Origin: Nostocoides jenkinsii Ben 74
Lineage (GTDB): Bacteria; Actinomycetota; Actinomycetes; Actinomycetales; Dermatophilaceae
Direction of reading: 5' to 3'
NCBI RefSeq assembly: GCF_001046875.1
Contig: NZ_HF571038.1
Coordinates: forward strand, 1,054,992-1,098,162
Length of the DNA: 43,171 bases
Below the pieces are notes generated by a model that saw only the letters and a list, made by a program, of their open reading frames with translations, had not been told where the DNA came from and did not search any database. Positions 8,566-16,543 of the stretch are shown in pieces; position 1 is the stretch's first letter; every line of letters starts with the position of its first letter. Both the position numbers and the translations under genes were made by a program.

Positions 8566-8634
8566 GGGTTCCGGGCTAGGGGTTCTGGGCTACGGGTTCC
8601 GGGGTACGGGTTCTGGGCTAGGGGTTCGGGGCTA
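8563..8634. repeat. 14-bp G-rich tandem array (5 copies) containing both convergent stop codons
   Basis: Five consecutive 14-bp units of the form TA(G/C)GGGTTCYGGGC start at 8563, 8577, 8591, 8605 and 8619, and a sixth begins at 8633. The TAG of the acyltransferase is the start of unit 1, and the TAG of the opposing AftD-like gene (8632-8634) falls at the unit 5/6 junction. The plus strand shows about twelve runs of three or four G separated by 2-4 nt between 8558 and 8637, which gives strong G-quadruplex potential. It may act as a terminator. Confidence 0.9.
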
Positions 8635-11600
8635 GGGACGCGATTCGTCGGCCGTGCGCCGGCGGTGGTCGAGGATCACGCCGACCGCGAGCAGCCAGAT
8701 CGCCAGGCCGGCGGTTTGCTGGGCCACCCAGTTGGCGCCGATGTGCTCATCGAGCAGGGCGCTGTGCCGGCTTGGACCGGCATACCAGGCCAGGGGGATG
8801 AGGCCGGACAGAACGCAGGCCACCGTGAGCGCGAGGCTCGGGAACGGCCGCCACCGGATCGTCACGGACGGACCCTTGGGAAGGCCGACGGTGCCAATCA
8901 CGACGAGCGCGGCCACGAGCCCGGGCAGGGGACCAACCGTCGCCGCGACCGCGAGGCCGACCCCCAGGGTCCAGGCAAGCACACCGACCCAGCCCCGAGC
9001 CGGCGCGTCACTCGGGGCGGCCGCTTCCTCGACCGCCAGCTCCGGCAGCTCAGCTGCCGCGGGCACGCCGTCGCGGCGGCGCCACCGCGCCAACCGTGGC
9101 CAGGTGAGCGCGATCAGCGCGAGGACGAGCGAACTCAGGCTGATCCCCCACGCCCACGCGGTGGCGCGGGCCGGCCCGAACCGGGCGATCACCACGTCAC
9201 CGGCGCGCCCGTCGATCCGCCACCCGGAGGCGTAGCCATCGACGGCGACGGGCACCCCCAGGTCGGCGCCATTCAAGGTCGCCCGCCACTGGGTGTTGCG
9301 CCCCTGCCCGGAGCTGAAATAGCAAGGCGCACAATCGCTGTCGAGACGGGCGACCACGCTCGTCGGGCCGGTGTGCTCAATTCGGACGGACGGCGTCGGC
9401 GGCAGGGCGGTGCGCGGGCTACGGCCGTGCCACTGCATCTCGTCCACCGCGAACGCCGACACGGACCGGAGTGCGTGCCCGCCCGCGGATAGCTCCTGCG
9501 GGTCCCCGTCACACGAGGTGAACGCCACCGCGCCCCCGCTCAACAGGTTGTCCCAGGAGCCCAGTAGCCGGGCCGACCACGGTTGTCCGTCGATTGTCGC
9601 GATGGGCACGCAGCGCTCCCCCGGCCCCGACCAGGTCATCCGCGGCAACCCGCCGACGTTGAGGATGCGCACCGGACCGTCGCCCATCCGCCCGGTCAAC
9701 AGGATCCGCACGCGCGTGGCATCCGGGACCACGGCTGGGAACTGGATCGTCGAGTGGCCGGGCGACAGCGCGACCTCGACCGGGGTTCCGTCGTTGACCG
9801 ACACCAGGGCGGACGTCGCGATCGCTCCCTCGGTGTTCTGGTCGATCGTGAGCCGGCCCAAGCGCTGTTTTGGGAAGTCCAGGCGCAAGGACTCACCGGC
9901 GACGGGGTCTGCTGGAATCCAGCCGGTGGCGAGGTCCCCGCCGTCGGTGGAGCCGTCCAACACCATTGAGCCCCTCAGCACGGGCTTGCCGAAGGCCCGC
10001 GAGCTGGCTCGCGCCTGCACCGCGGACGACGCGCCTAGCAGAAGGTCGATATCCCGATCCATCGCCCCGCTCGCGAGACGCACCGTCCCGGTCAGGTCGT
10101 ATGGCCGTGTGTCCGGCACCTGAACGTCCCGCTCGAGCCGGGGTTCCTCCTCGGTGAGCCCCGACGGATCACCGCCGCGGCGGCGCAGCAGCACGTCGAT
10201 CGGGGTCTGCCCCAGCACGGCTGGGTCGAGCCGGGAGAGCCGCTCCGGCAGGCCCTGCGGCAGACGGGCCACCTTGCGCACGCTGACGCCCGGGATGCTG
10301 ATCTCGCCGATGCCGACCCATCCTTGCCCGTCCCCGGCCGTCTCGGTGACCTCGATCGTGATCGAGCGCAGCGGGGCCCCGCCGAGGTCAACAGTCGTCG
10401 CGAACGACTGCCACGCCGACACCTTCGCCTCGCGGACCACGGGGCCGCCGGGACCGGCGCCCGTGATCCGGACGGCGGCAACGCGCACGCCCCCGTTGTC
10501 GCGAGTCCGCAGGGTGATCACACCGATCGGTATCGGGTCGGGCAAGGTCACCGTGAGCGCATTGCCGACACCAGCACCGAAATTGCCGAAGAACCACTGG
10601 GTGCTCGGGTCGCCGTCGAACGCCAGGTAGGGGTCGCCCGTGGCGAACGGGCCGAACAACTGCCCCGGACCCGAGGTGGTGATGGTGGCGTTGCCGTCCG
10701 CCCGGGCGACCGTCTGGTCGACCTCGGTGTAGAGCGCGCGGGTCGCTCCCTCCCCCTCCGTCGGGCCGAGCAGCCAGCCCGTCCGCGTCGGATCGTCGCT
10801 CCACTGGCGGCGGCCGTTGCTGTCGCTGAGAATCACGTGCGCGCCATCGCGCACGGCCTGCTCCGTTTGCTCCGGCGTTTGACTGCCCGCGAGGACCATG
10901 GTCGGCCAGCCGGTGAGCAGCCGGGCCGCGACCAATTGCGGCAGGACACTGCCGGATCCGTCGATGAGCAGCGCTCCCTTCGCCGGCAGAAGCGTGCGCT
11001 GCACACCGGCCGCCTGGACGGGCCGGACATTGACCGCGCCGATGCCCTCGCCATGCGGCGGGCCGAATGCCGCGGCCGGCAACAGCCCGGGATCGGCCGC
11101 GAGTTGTGCCTCGACGGTCTTGTCGGCTCCCGGCGCCAGCGCGGTGTCGTACCGCGAGACGACCACCCCGACCTGGATCAGCCGCGCCAGCGCCGAGGTC
11201 GTCCCCGGCGGCAGGATGCCGAGATAGGCCCGCCGGTCCACCTCGGCGAGCAGGTCGGCGGCCTCCGGCGAACTCGACGGGGTCGTCGTTCGGAAGACAT
11301 TGGGTTGCCGGAAGAGGGAGTTGCCGAGTTCGTCCGGACCCGCATACCCCCAGTCGTATGCCGCGAGCTTGATCCCTGGGGTGAGCAAGACGCGGCCGGG
11401 TGCCGAGGTCGCGCCGAGGTCGTTGACATCCTGGGCGGCGTCCTGCCAATAGCCGGGGAGGTCCATGGTCACCGGGAAGAGGCCACCGGTCCAAGCGGGC
11501 GCGGTCCCGGCCATCACCAGGGCGGCAGCGCCGCCGACGGCCAGGACGCGCTGCCAGCTCTCGCGCAGGCGCGGGGCGAGGATGGCCACGGCGAGGCCGA

Positions 11601-12747
11601 CCAGGACAGCAACGCCGATCTCGAGAACGGCGCCCGCCTTGTTCAAGGTTCGGAACGCCCCGGCCCCGGGGACGCCTTCCAATGCCCGGACGACTGCATC
11701 TCCCCAGGCCGAGCGATCGGCATACGGGAACGGCGCGGCCATCACCAGGGCGCCGGTCAACACCGAGGCGGCCGCAAACACCCGCGCCGGTGACCGGCTG
11801 AGCCGCGCCCCGAGCGCGGCCAGAACCGGACCACCGAAGGTGAGGACCACGACCACGGCGCTGCTGAGGAACGCCAGTTGTCGCGGCAGGAAGGGACCGC
11901 CGGGGCCCGCTCCATACAGGCTCCACATGCCCAGCCCGCGAAGCACCTCGGCAAAGGAGGAGCCGATATTGATCGAGTCGAGGCGCTCGGTGCTCGCGAC
12001 GACGCTCGAGCCGCGGGCGAGACCAGCAATTGACGGGACAAGCCAATAGAGCGACAGCGCGAGGTAGGCCGCGCCGCTTTGAATCAGGACTACCACGAGT
12101 CGACCGAGCGAGCGCGGCTGCGTGACCCCGACGTGGACCGCGACGGGGATCACGATGACGAGTTGGAGCAAGGTCACGACGCCGGCATTCAGTCCGCTCG
12201 TCGCGGCCAGCGCGAGCGCCGCCAGCACGCTCCATCGCCACGACCGCAGGCGCACGGCCCGCAACACGCCGAGGACGAAGGCCGGGAGCAGTGCGTACGG
12301 CAGCAAGGTGGGGGTCGTCCCACCACCGACGATGACATAGGGATTGGCCGCGAAGGCGACGGCGGCGGCCACGCGCCCGGGCGCTGTATCCGCGGCGGTC
12401 CCGTGAGTCAGTTCGCGATAGAGGGCGCGGGCGGCCCAGCCGGCGATTAGGAGGAGGGCGATGCGCCATACGCGTTGAATGAGCCAGGCAGGCAGACCGA
12501 GCGCCTTCGCGGCGGCGAAGATCGCGGCCACCGGAGCCACCCCGACGTTGAAGCTCGGCGAGCCGAGCTCGGGGGAGGCGAGCCACGGCCGGGCAAAATC
12601 CTTGGCCGACTGCCACGGGTTGAGGAAGAACTCGGGCTTGGTGTCCGGGGTCAGCACGCCCCAGTTGTTGGTCAGGACGATCACGGCCAGCAACAGGGCC
12701 AAACCGGCCAGGACCGCGGCCTCGGGGGAGGGCCTCAGGCGTGACAT
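8632..12747 (-). CDS. AftD-like arabinofuranosyltransferase (DUF3367) with discoidin-type domain
   Basis: A 1,371-residue membrane GT-C protein. About 11 helices fill residues 10-430, with the loop TPDTKPEFFLNPWQ (residues 33-46) sharing the DTK motif of its paralogue ending at 1773. A long extracytoplasmic region follows. It includes an F5/8-type C (discoidin) carbohydrate-binding fold at about residues 695-820: LAFDGDPSTQWFFG, ITLRTRDNGG, RSITIEVTET, GWVGIGEI. Three C-terminal helices lie between 1195 and 1365. AftD enzymes add alpha-(1->3) branches of arabinofuranose to arabinan on the outer face of the membrane. ATG 12747 has GGAGGGGG about 10 nt upstream. Family membership is strong; whether arabinan exists here, and how the two paralogues divide the work, is unknown. 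Confidence 0.85.
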   Translation of the reverse strand: MSRLRPSPEAAVLAGLALLLAVIVLTNNWGVLTPDTKPEFFLNPWQSAKDFARPWLASPELGSPSFNVGVAPVAAIFAAAKALGLPAWLIQRVWRIALLLIAGWAARALYRELTHGTAADTAPGRVAAAVAFAANPYVIVGGGTTPTLLPYALLPAFVLGVLRAVRLRSWRWSVLAALALAATSGLNAGVVTLLQLVIVIPVAVHVGVTQPRSLGRLVVVLIQSGAAYLALSLYWLVPSIAGLARGSSVVASTERLDSINIGSSFAEVLRGLGMWSLYGAGPGGPFLPRQLAFLSSAVVVVLTFGGPVLAALGARLSRSPARVFAAASVLTGALVMAAPFPYADRSAWGDAVVRALEGVPGAGAFRTLNKAGAVLEIGVAVLVGLAVAILAPRLRESWQRVLAVGGAAALVMAGTAPAWTGGLFPVTMDLPGYWQDAAQDVNDLGATSAPGRVLLTPGIKLAAYDWGYAGPDELGNSLFRQPNVFRTTTPSSSPEAADLLAEVDRRAYLGILPPGTTSALARLIQVGVVVSRYDTALAPGADKTVEAQLAADPGLLPAAAFGPPHGEGIGAVNVRPVQAAGVQRTLLPAKGALLIDGSGSVLPQLVAARLLTGWPTMVLAGSQTPEQTEQAVRDGAHVILSDSNGRRQWSDDPTRTGWLLGPTEGEGATRALYTEVDQTVARADGNATITTSGPGQLFGPFATGDPYLAFDGDPSTQWFFGNFGAGVGNALTVTLPDPIPIGVITLRTRDNGGVRVAAVRITGAGPGGPVVREAKVSAWQSFATTVDLGGAPLRSITIEVTETAGDGQGWVGIGEISIPGVSVRKVARLPQGLPERLSRLDPAVLGQTPIDVLLRRRGGDPSGLTEEEPRLERDVQVPDTRPYDLTGTVRLASGAMDRDIDLLLGASSAVQARASSRAFGKPVLRGSMVLDGSTDGGDLATGWIPADPVAGESLRLDFPKQRLGRLTIDQNTEGAIATSALVSVNDGTPVEVALSPGHSTIQFPAVVPDATRVRILLTGRMGDGPVRILNVGGLPRMTWSGPGERCVPIATIDGQPWSARLLGSWDNLLSGGAVAFTSCDGDPQELSAGGHALRSVSAFAVDEMQWHGRSPRTALPPTPSVRIEHTGPTSVVARLDSDCAPCYFSSGQGRNTQWRATLNGADLGVPVAVDGYASGWRIDGRAGDVVIARFGPARATAWAWGISLSSLVLALIALTWPRLARWRRRDGVPAAAELPELAVEEAAAPSDAPARGWVGVLAWTLGVGLAVAATVGPLPGLVAALVVIGTVGLPKGPSVTIRWRPFPSLALTVACVLSGLIPLAWYAGPSRHSALLDEHIGANWVAQQTAGLAIWLLAVGVILDHRRRTADESRP

Positions 12748-12815
12748 GGCCTCGGCCCCCTCCGTCGCCGGGATACGCTTTCGCGCGATCCTCCCCGCAC
12801 ACTGGAACGGCCGCG

Positions 12816-13553
12816 ATGAACCTCGATCACCTGCAGCGCAACTGGGACGACCTGGGTGCTACCGACCCGCTCTGGGCCATCCTCGCCTATCCCGACCGGC
12901 ATGGGAACAAGTGGACTCCGGAGGAGTTCTTCGCCACCGGCGAGGAGTGGCTCGGGGGCTACTTCGATATCCTCGACGGCCTGGGTATGGCGCCCGCTCG
13001 CCACGAGCGTGCCCTCGACTTCGGTTGTGGGGCCGGCCGTCTCACGCGGGCGCTCGCCGGTCGCTTCGTTCACGCCGACGGCGTCGATGTGGCGCCGAGC
13101 ATGATCGAGTTGGCCGAGAAGTTCCACGCCGACGACCCTCGGGTCGCCTTCCACCTCAACGAGAAGGCCGACCTCGGGCTGTTCGCCGACAACACTTTCG
13201 ACTTCATCGTCAGCATCGTCGTCTTCCAGCACATGAGCAACGACCTGAAGGCGGCCTATCTGCGCGAGTTCGTGCGCGTGCTGCGCCCGGGCGGGATCGC
13301 GATGTTCACCGTCCCGAGCCACGCCGACCTGAGCCCGATCGGCATCGTGCGGCGCCTGCCGAACCCGGTTCAGAACGTCTACCGGCGGCGGCGCTACGGC
13401 TACGACGCGGTGATGGAGTTCCACACCTTCCGGCGCGCGAAGGTCGAGAAGGAGTTGCGCGCCGCCGGTGGCCAGGTCGAGGCGGTCATCCCCGAGGACA
13501 CCGCCGGGCCGCCGTTTGTGTCTTATGTGTATGTCGTGACCAAGCCGGAGTAG
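12816..13553 (+). CDS. Class I SAM-dependent methyltransferase
   Basis: A 245-residue methyltransferase. Motif I is ALDFGCGAGRLTRALAGR (about residue 63) and the SAM-ribose acidic residue is in ADGVDVAPSMIELA. Motif II is FDFIVSIVVFQHM, and LREFVRVLRPGGIAMFTVPS is the usual post-II strand. ATG 12816 has GGAACGG a few nt upstream; a longer frame from 12741 would run into the divergent AftD-like gene. It stands alone on the plus strand, 68 bp from the AftD-like start, and converges on another methyltransferase 11 bp away. It probably modifies a glycan or lipid intermediate of this locus; the substrate cannot be deduced. Confidence 0.82.
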   Translation: MNLDHLQRNWDDLGATDPLWAILAYPDRHGNKWTPEEFFATGEEWLGGYFDILDGLGMAPARHERALDFGCGAGRLTRALAGRFVHADGVDVAPSMIELAEKFHADDPRVAFHLNEKADLGLFADNTFDFIVSIVVFQHMSNDLKAAYLREFVRVLRPGGIAMFTVPSHADLSPIGIVRRLPNPVQNVYRRRRYGYDAVMEFHTFRRAKVEKELRAAGGQVEAVIPEDTAGPPFVSYVYVVTKPE

Positions 13554-13564
13554 CGACGGGGCCA

Positions 13565-14308
13565 TCAGCCCCCACAGTCGTCGTGGCGACGACCCGCCGG
13601 CGGAGTCGGCCACGGACCCGTGGGGGCCTGCGCCACATACACCAGGCCGGAGGCGAAGGCGACGCGCTTGGCGATCAGCCGGTCGATGCGGTCGATCGGT
13701 TTGGGGAAGAAGGCGGGCACCCCGAGCCGCTGGGTGACCGTGAAGCCGTAGCGCTCCAGGATCTCCCCGAGCGCCCGGTGGGTGAACACCTTCAGGTGGC
13801 CCTGCACCTGATTGCCCTGCCCGAGGACCCGGTGCCGCCGGCCCAGCGAGATCTCGCTGGAGGTCTCGGTGCCCAGCGGTTGGACGCCGAGCGGCACCAG
13901 GATGCGATTGGCCCAGGAGACGAGATTCGGAGTTGAGACGATCAGCGTGCCGCCGGGCTTGAGGACTCGGCGGATCTCGCGCAGGAAATCGTCGGGGTTC
14001 GGCACGTGTTCGATGATCTCCCCGGCGATCACGCACTCGAAGGTTGCGTCCGGGATGGGCAGCGCCTGGGTCACGTCGGCGCGCACGTAGTCGAAGCGCT
14101 CGTCGGTGACGTCGTCATAGACGTCGACACCGGCGAGGCCGGTCAGGCCGCGCCGGGCCAGCAGGTCGAGCAGGAAGCCGCGGCCACAGCCGATGTCGAG
14201 GGTGCTGGCGGGGGCTTGGGCGGTCACCAGGTCGATGATCAGCGCCAGTCGCGGGTCGACCCGGGAGATATAGGTGACGTTGTCGCGGTAGTAATCCTCA
14301 AAGCTCAT
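13565..14308 (-). CDS. Class I SAM-dependent methyltransferase (UbiG/COQ5-like fold)
   Basis: A 247-residue methyltransferase. Motif I is TLDIGCGRGFLLDLLARRG (about residue 37), followed by LAGVDVYDDV. FECVIAGEIIEHVPNPDDFL and LREIRRVLKPGGTLIVSTPN are the motif II/III region typical of methyltransferases acting on sugars or lipid carriers. ATG 14308 overlaps the TGA of the upstream membrane protein gene by 4 bp (ATGA), so the pair is translationally coupled. The C-terminus is rich in Pro, Arg and His and may be disordered. Substrate unknown; the gene converges with the methyltransferase ending at 13553. Confidence 0.82.
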   Translation of the reverse strand: MSFEDYYRDNVTYISRVDPRLALIIDLVTAQAPASTLDIGCGRGFLLDLLARRGLTGLAGVDVYDDVTDERFDYVRADVTQALPIPDATFECVIAGEIIEHVPNPDDFLREIRRVLKPGGTLIVSTPNLVSWANRILVPLGVQPLGTETSSEISLGRRHRVLGQGNQVQGHLKVFTHRALGEILERYGFTVTQRLGVPAFFPKPIDRIDRLIAKRVAFASGLVYVAQAPTGPWPTPPAGRRHDDCGG

Positions 14309-15099
14309 CGCCGGTCCCCGTTGTCCTCGCCCAGATCGCCGTCGTCGGTAAGGTCGCCGTCGTCGGTAAGGTCGCCGTCGTCGGTGCGGGCGTCGTCCGC
14401 GCGGGCGTCATCGGTGAGCGAGTCGCCCGACCCCTCGTCGGGCGTTGCGGCGGCCGGCGCAAGACCCGCGTGCGCGACCCCGGCGTGCACGGCCCCGCCG
14501 ACATAGAAGGCGAGCCCGACGAGTAAGGCCGATCCGACGAGGACCCCAAAGGCGGTGGCCCGCAGCCCTTCCGGAACCGACCCGCACTGCCCGCGCACGA
14601 GGGCATCGGTGACTGGGCTGAGCGGGGTGCCACAGCGGATCTTTGCCCCGTCCGCCCCGTGGACGACGATCGGGAGCAGGAGTTTCGTCACGGCATACGT
14701 GAAGCCACCGATGGCCGGGAGCAGGGCCCACATGACGAGGGGACGCCGGCGGCCCAGTGGTTTGGCCAGCATCTCCCCCACGACCAGCACGAGCAGGGCC
14801 GCCACGATCAGCCCAAGGGCGATGCCCCGGAACCGGCCGACCGACCCGTCGCAGACGAGGCGGGCCAGGTCGTCGGAGGCGGGTGCCGCGGCGCTGCCGC
14901 AGCCGAACGGCTGGAAGTTTTGGCCGGGGACATTGATCGGGCGCAGCCAGACGACGGCGCTCGCCACAGTCAACAGGGCGGCGACCGCCCGGAACGCACG
15001 CAGGAACCGCTCGACCACAACGGAATCCGAGGGGAGGGGTGCGGCCGGCGCAGCGAGGGGGGTGCCGACCGCCGTGGGCGAGGCGTCGGTTTCGGACAT
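14305..15099 (-). CDS. 4-TM membrane protein with acidic repeat tail, function unknown
   Basis: A 264-residue protein I do not recognise. It has four predicted helices: about residues 33-52, 92-112, 121-146 and 183-208. The two extracytoplasmic loops each contain a pair of cysteines (FGCGSAAA...LVCDG and IRCGTP...GQCGS), which could form disulfides. The cytoplasmic C-terminus is strongly acidic and repetitive, with TDDGDL units encoded by an 18-bp tandem repeat. The symmetry of two loops with similar spacing suggests an internal duplication of a 2-helix unit. The start at 15099 has AAGGAA about 13 nt upstream. It is coupled to the methyltransferase by an ATGA overlap and divergent from the flippase gene, so a role with the surface glycan locus is plausible but unproven. 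Confidence 0.75.
   Translation of the reverse strand: MSETDASPTAVGTPLAAPAAPLPSDSVVVERFLRAFRAVAALLTVASAVVWLRPINVPGQNFQPFGCGSAAAPASDDLARLVCDGSVGRFRGIALGLIVAALLVLVVGEMLAKPLGRRRPLVMWALLPAIGGFTYAVTKLLLPIVVHGADGAKIRCGTPLSPVTDALVRGQCGSVPEGLRATAFGVLVGSALLVGLAFYVGGAVHAGVAHAGLAPAAATPDEGSGDSLTDDARADDARTDDGDLTDDGDLTDDGDLGEDNGDRR
14333..14386. repeat. 18-bp tandem repeat encoding an acidic TDDGDL tail
   Basis: Three adjacent 18-bp units (14333-14350, 14351-14368, 14369-14386) differ at only a few bases and stay in frame, giving repeated Asp-Asp-Gly-Asp in the C-terminal tail of the 4-TM protein. Copy number may vary between strains. Confidence 0.8.
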
Positions 15100-15193
15100 T
15101 GGGGGGCTCGTTCCTTGTGCGCGGCGCCGGGGTGCGCCATACGAATCTTCCGGCAGGTCATCGTAGTTGACCCGGCCCGCGCCCTCGTCGCGT

Positions 15194-15199
15194 CATAAT
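15194..15199 (+). promoter_or_regulatory. Putative -10 box for flippase gene
   Basis: CATAAT (5 of 6 to TATAAT) sits in the 129-bp divergent spacer, 29 nt before the ATG, and leaves room for the GGGGAG ribosome-binding site. A TTGACC at 15167-15172 is 21 bp upstream, too far for an ideal -35. Confidence 0.35.
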
Positions 15200-15228
15200 C
15201 GACGCCGACCAACTCGGGGAGCAAAGTG

Positions 15229-16473
15229 ATGGCGGATGGAACGTCCCGCGACGGGACGCGGGAACTCGCCCGTTCGGGCATCGCCCTGGCCGGGGCGACG
15301 TTTGCCTCCGGCATCCTCGGCTACGCCTACATCCTGATCCTCACCCGGGCGCTGGGGCCGAAGCAGTATGGCGCGCTCGGCGCCCTCCTCGGGCTGTCGG
15401 TGATCTTCACCGTCGCCTACACGGCGATCCAACTCGAGACGACCCGGCTGGTCGCGATGTCACCGCGTCGTCCGCGCGGGTGGATCTATCGGCGCGCCCT
15501 GATCGTGTCGGTGGGGACCGCGCTGGTGATCCTGGCGGCGTCGCCAATCATCGTGTCGGTGCTGCGGCTGCCCTCGTACGCGCCCGCCGTCGCCCTGGCC
15601 GTCATGATGATCCCGCAGACGTTCCTGGGGGTGCTGTTAGGCGTGTTGCTCGGCCTGGGGCGGACGGTCGCCTTCGGGGTGCTGCTGACGACGTCCGGGG
15701 CGAGCCGAGTCGTGGCGGCCGTGCTCGCGGCGGCGTGGGGGGGCGGGCCCACCTTCGTGCTCACCGCCTCGGCCGCCACCGCCACGGCGGTGCTGGTGCT
15801 CGGGGCGTGGCTGTTGCGCGGGGCGCCGACTGTCGCGGGCGTGGCGGACCTTCCCGGGGAGCGGAATTGGGCCGGAATGGTGCGGGCCAGCACGGGAGCC
15901 GGGGCGCTGCTCGTGCTCCTCAACGCCGACCTACTGGCCGCCCGGGCGGTATTGCCCGACACGGAGTCGGGCTGGTACGCCTTCTTGACCGTCTTCGGCC
16001 GCGTCACCTTCTGGGGAACCAACTTCATCGCGTTGTGGGTGTTCCCGCACGAGGCGGCGCGGGGTTCGGTGGCCAAGGCACGGGCATACGCCCTGATCGC
16101 CGTGGCCGTCCTCGGCGCCCTGGCCTGCGGGGCGGCGGCCGTGTTGGGCTCGGTGATGACTCGGGTGCTGGCCGGCGACGACTACGTCGCGGCCGCGTCG
16201 TATGCGCCCGTCTTCGCCGTCGCCGGCAGTCTGATGGCGGTCATCCAGCTGGCCACCTATGTCGATGTGGCTCGGGCGCGGCACGTCCTCGGGCTCGTCG
16301 CCTGGGCCGGTGCCGCGGTGCTGGCGGCGCTCATCTATTGGGTGGCCCCGCGGACCATCTCCGGAGCCGTATGGAGCGCCGTCGCTGTCCTGGCCGTGGT
16401 CGCCGCCGCGGGCGTATGGGGCATGCGCTCCCCCGCAGCCACACCCTCTCGTCCGAACTTGAGCACGCCTTAA
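15229..16473 (+). CDS. Wzx/MATE-like polysaccharide flippase family membrane protein
   Basis: A 414-residue protein with about 12 hydrophobic helices and short loops, the layout of oligosaccharide/lipid flippases. The N-terminus is typical: GIALAGATFASGILGYAYIL, then ILTRALGPKQYGALGALLGL, the early-helix motif of polysaccharide biosynthesis exporters. Such proteins flip undecaprenyl- or decaprenyl-linked sugars to the outer face. ATG 15229 has GGGGAG at 7 nt spacing; GTG 15226 is possible. The last residues and the TAA stop lie inside a 43-bp-arm palindrome. It is divergent from the 4-TM protein gene. The surrounding glycosyltransferases make export of a lipid-linked glycan likely; the cargo is unknown. 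Confidence 0.8.
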   Translation: MADGTSRDGTRELARSGIALAGATFASGILGYAYILILTRALGPKQYGALGALLGLSVIFTVAYTAIQLETTRLVAMSPRRPRGWIYRRALIVSVGTALVILAASPIIVSVLRLPSYAPAVALAVMMIPQTFLGVLLGVLLGLGRTVAFGVLLTTSGASRVVAAVLAAAWGGGPTFVLTASAATATAVLVLGAWLLRGAPTVAGVADLPGERNWAGMVRASTGAGALLVLLNADLLAARAVLPDTESGWYAFLTVFGRVTFWGTNFIALWVFPHEAARGSVAKARAYALIAVAVLGALACGAAAVLGSVMTRVLAGDDYVAAASYAPVFAVAGSLMAVIQLATYVDVARARHVLGLVAWAGAAVLAALIYWVAPRTISGAVWSAVAVLAVVAAAGVWGMRSPAATPSRPNLSTP

Positions 16474-16535
16474 CGACTTGAGCACGTCCTGTAGGACGTG
16501 CTCAAGTCGTTAAGGCGTGCTCAAGTTCGGACGAG
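16448..16535. terminator. Perfect 43-bp-arm palindrome between convergent genes
   Basis: Arms 16448-16490 and 16493-16535 are exact reverse complements with only a 2-nt centre (GT). Each arm also contains a direct repeat of ACTTGAGCACG 19 bp apart. The left arm covers the last codons and TAA of the flippase gene; the right arm ends 8 bp before the stop of the peptidase E gene. It could act as a very stable bidirectional terminator. It is far longer than normal terminators (see findings). Confidence 0.85.
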
Positions 16536-16543
16536 GCGCGGTG

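Noticed and set aside
10388-12802. 804-codon minus-strand frame inside the second AftD-like gene
   Set aside because: Arg/Pro-rich and without motifs; the overlapping 1,371-residue frame has helices, the DTK loop and a discoidin domain.
14333-14386. CRISPR-like repeats
   Set aside because: Adjacent 18-bp units without spacers, in frame and protein-coding; the same holds for the other tandem arrays in the window.
16448-16535. Terminal inverted repeats of an insertion sequence
   Set aside because: The arms are only 2 nt apart, with no transposase and no target-site duplication.
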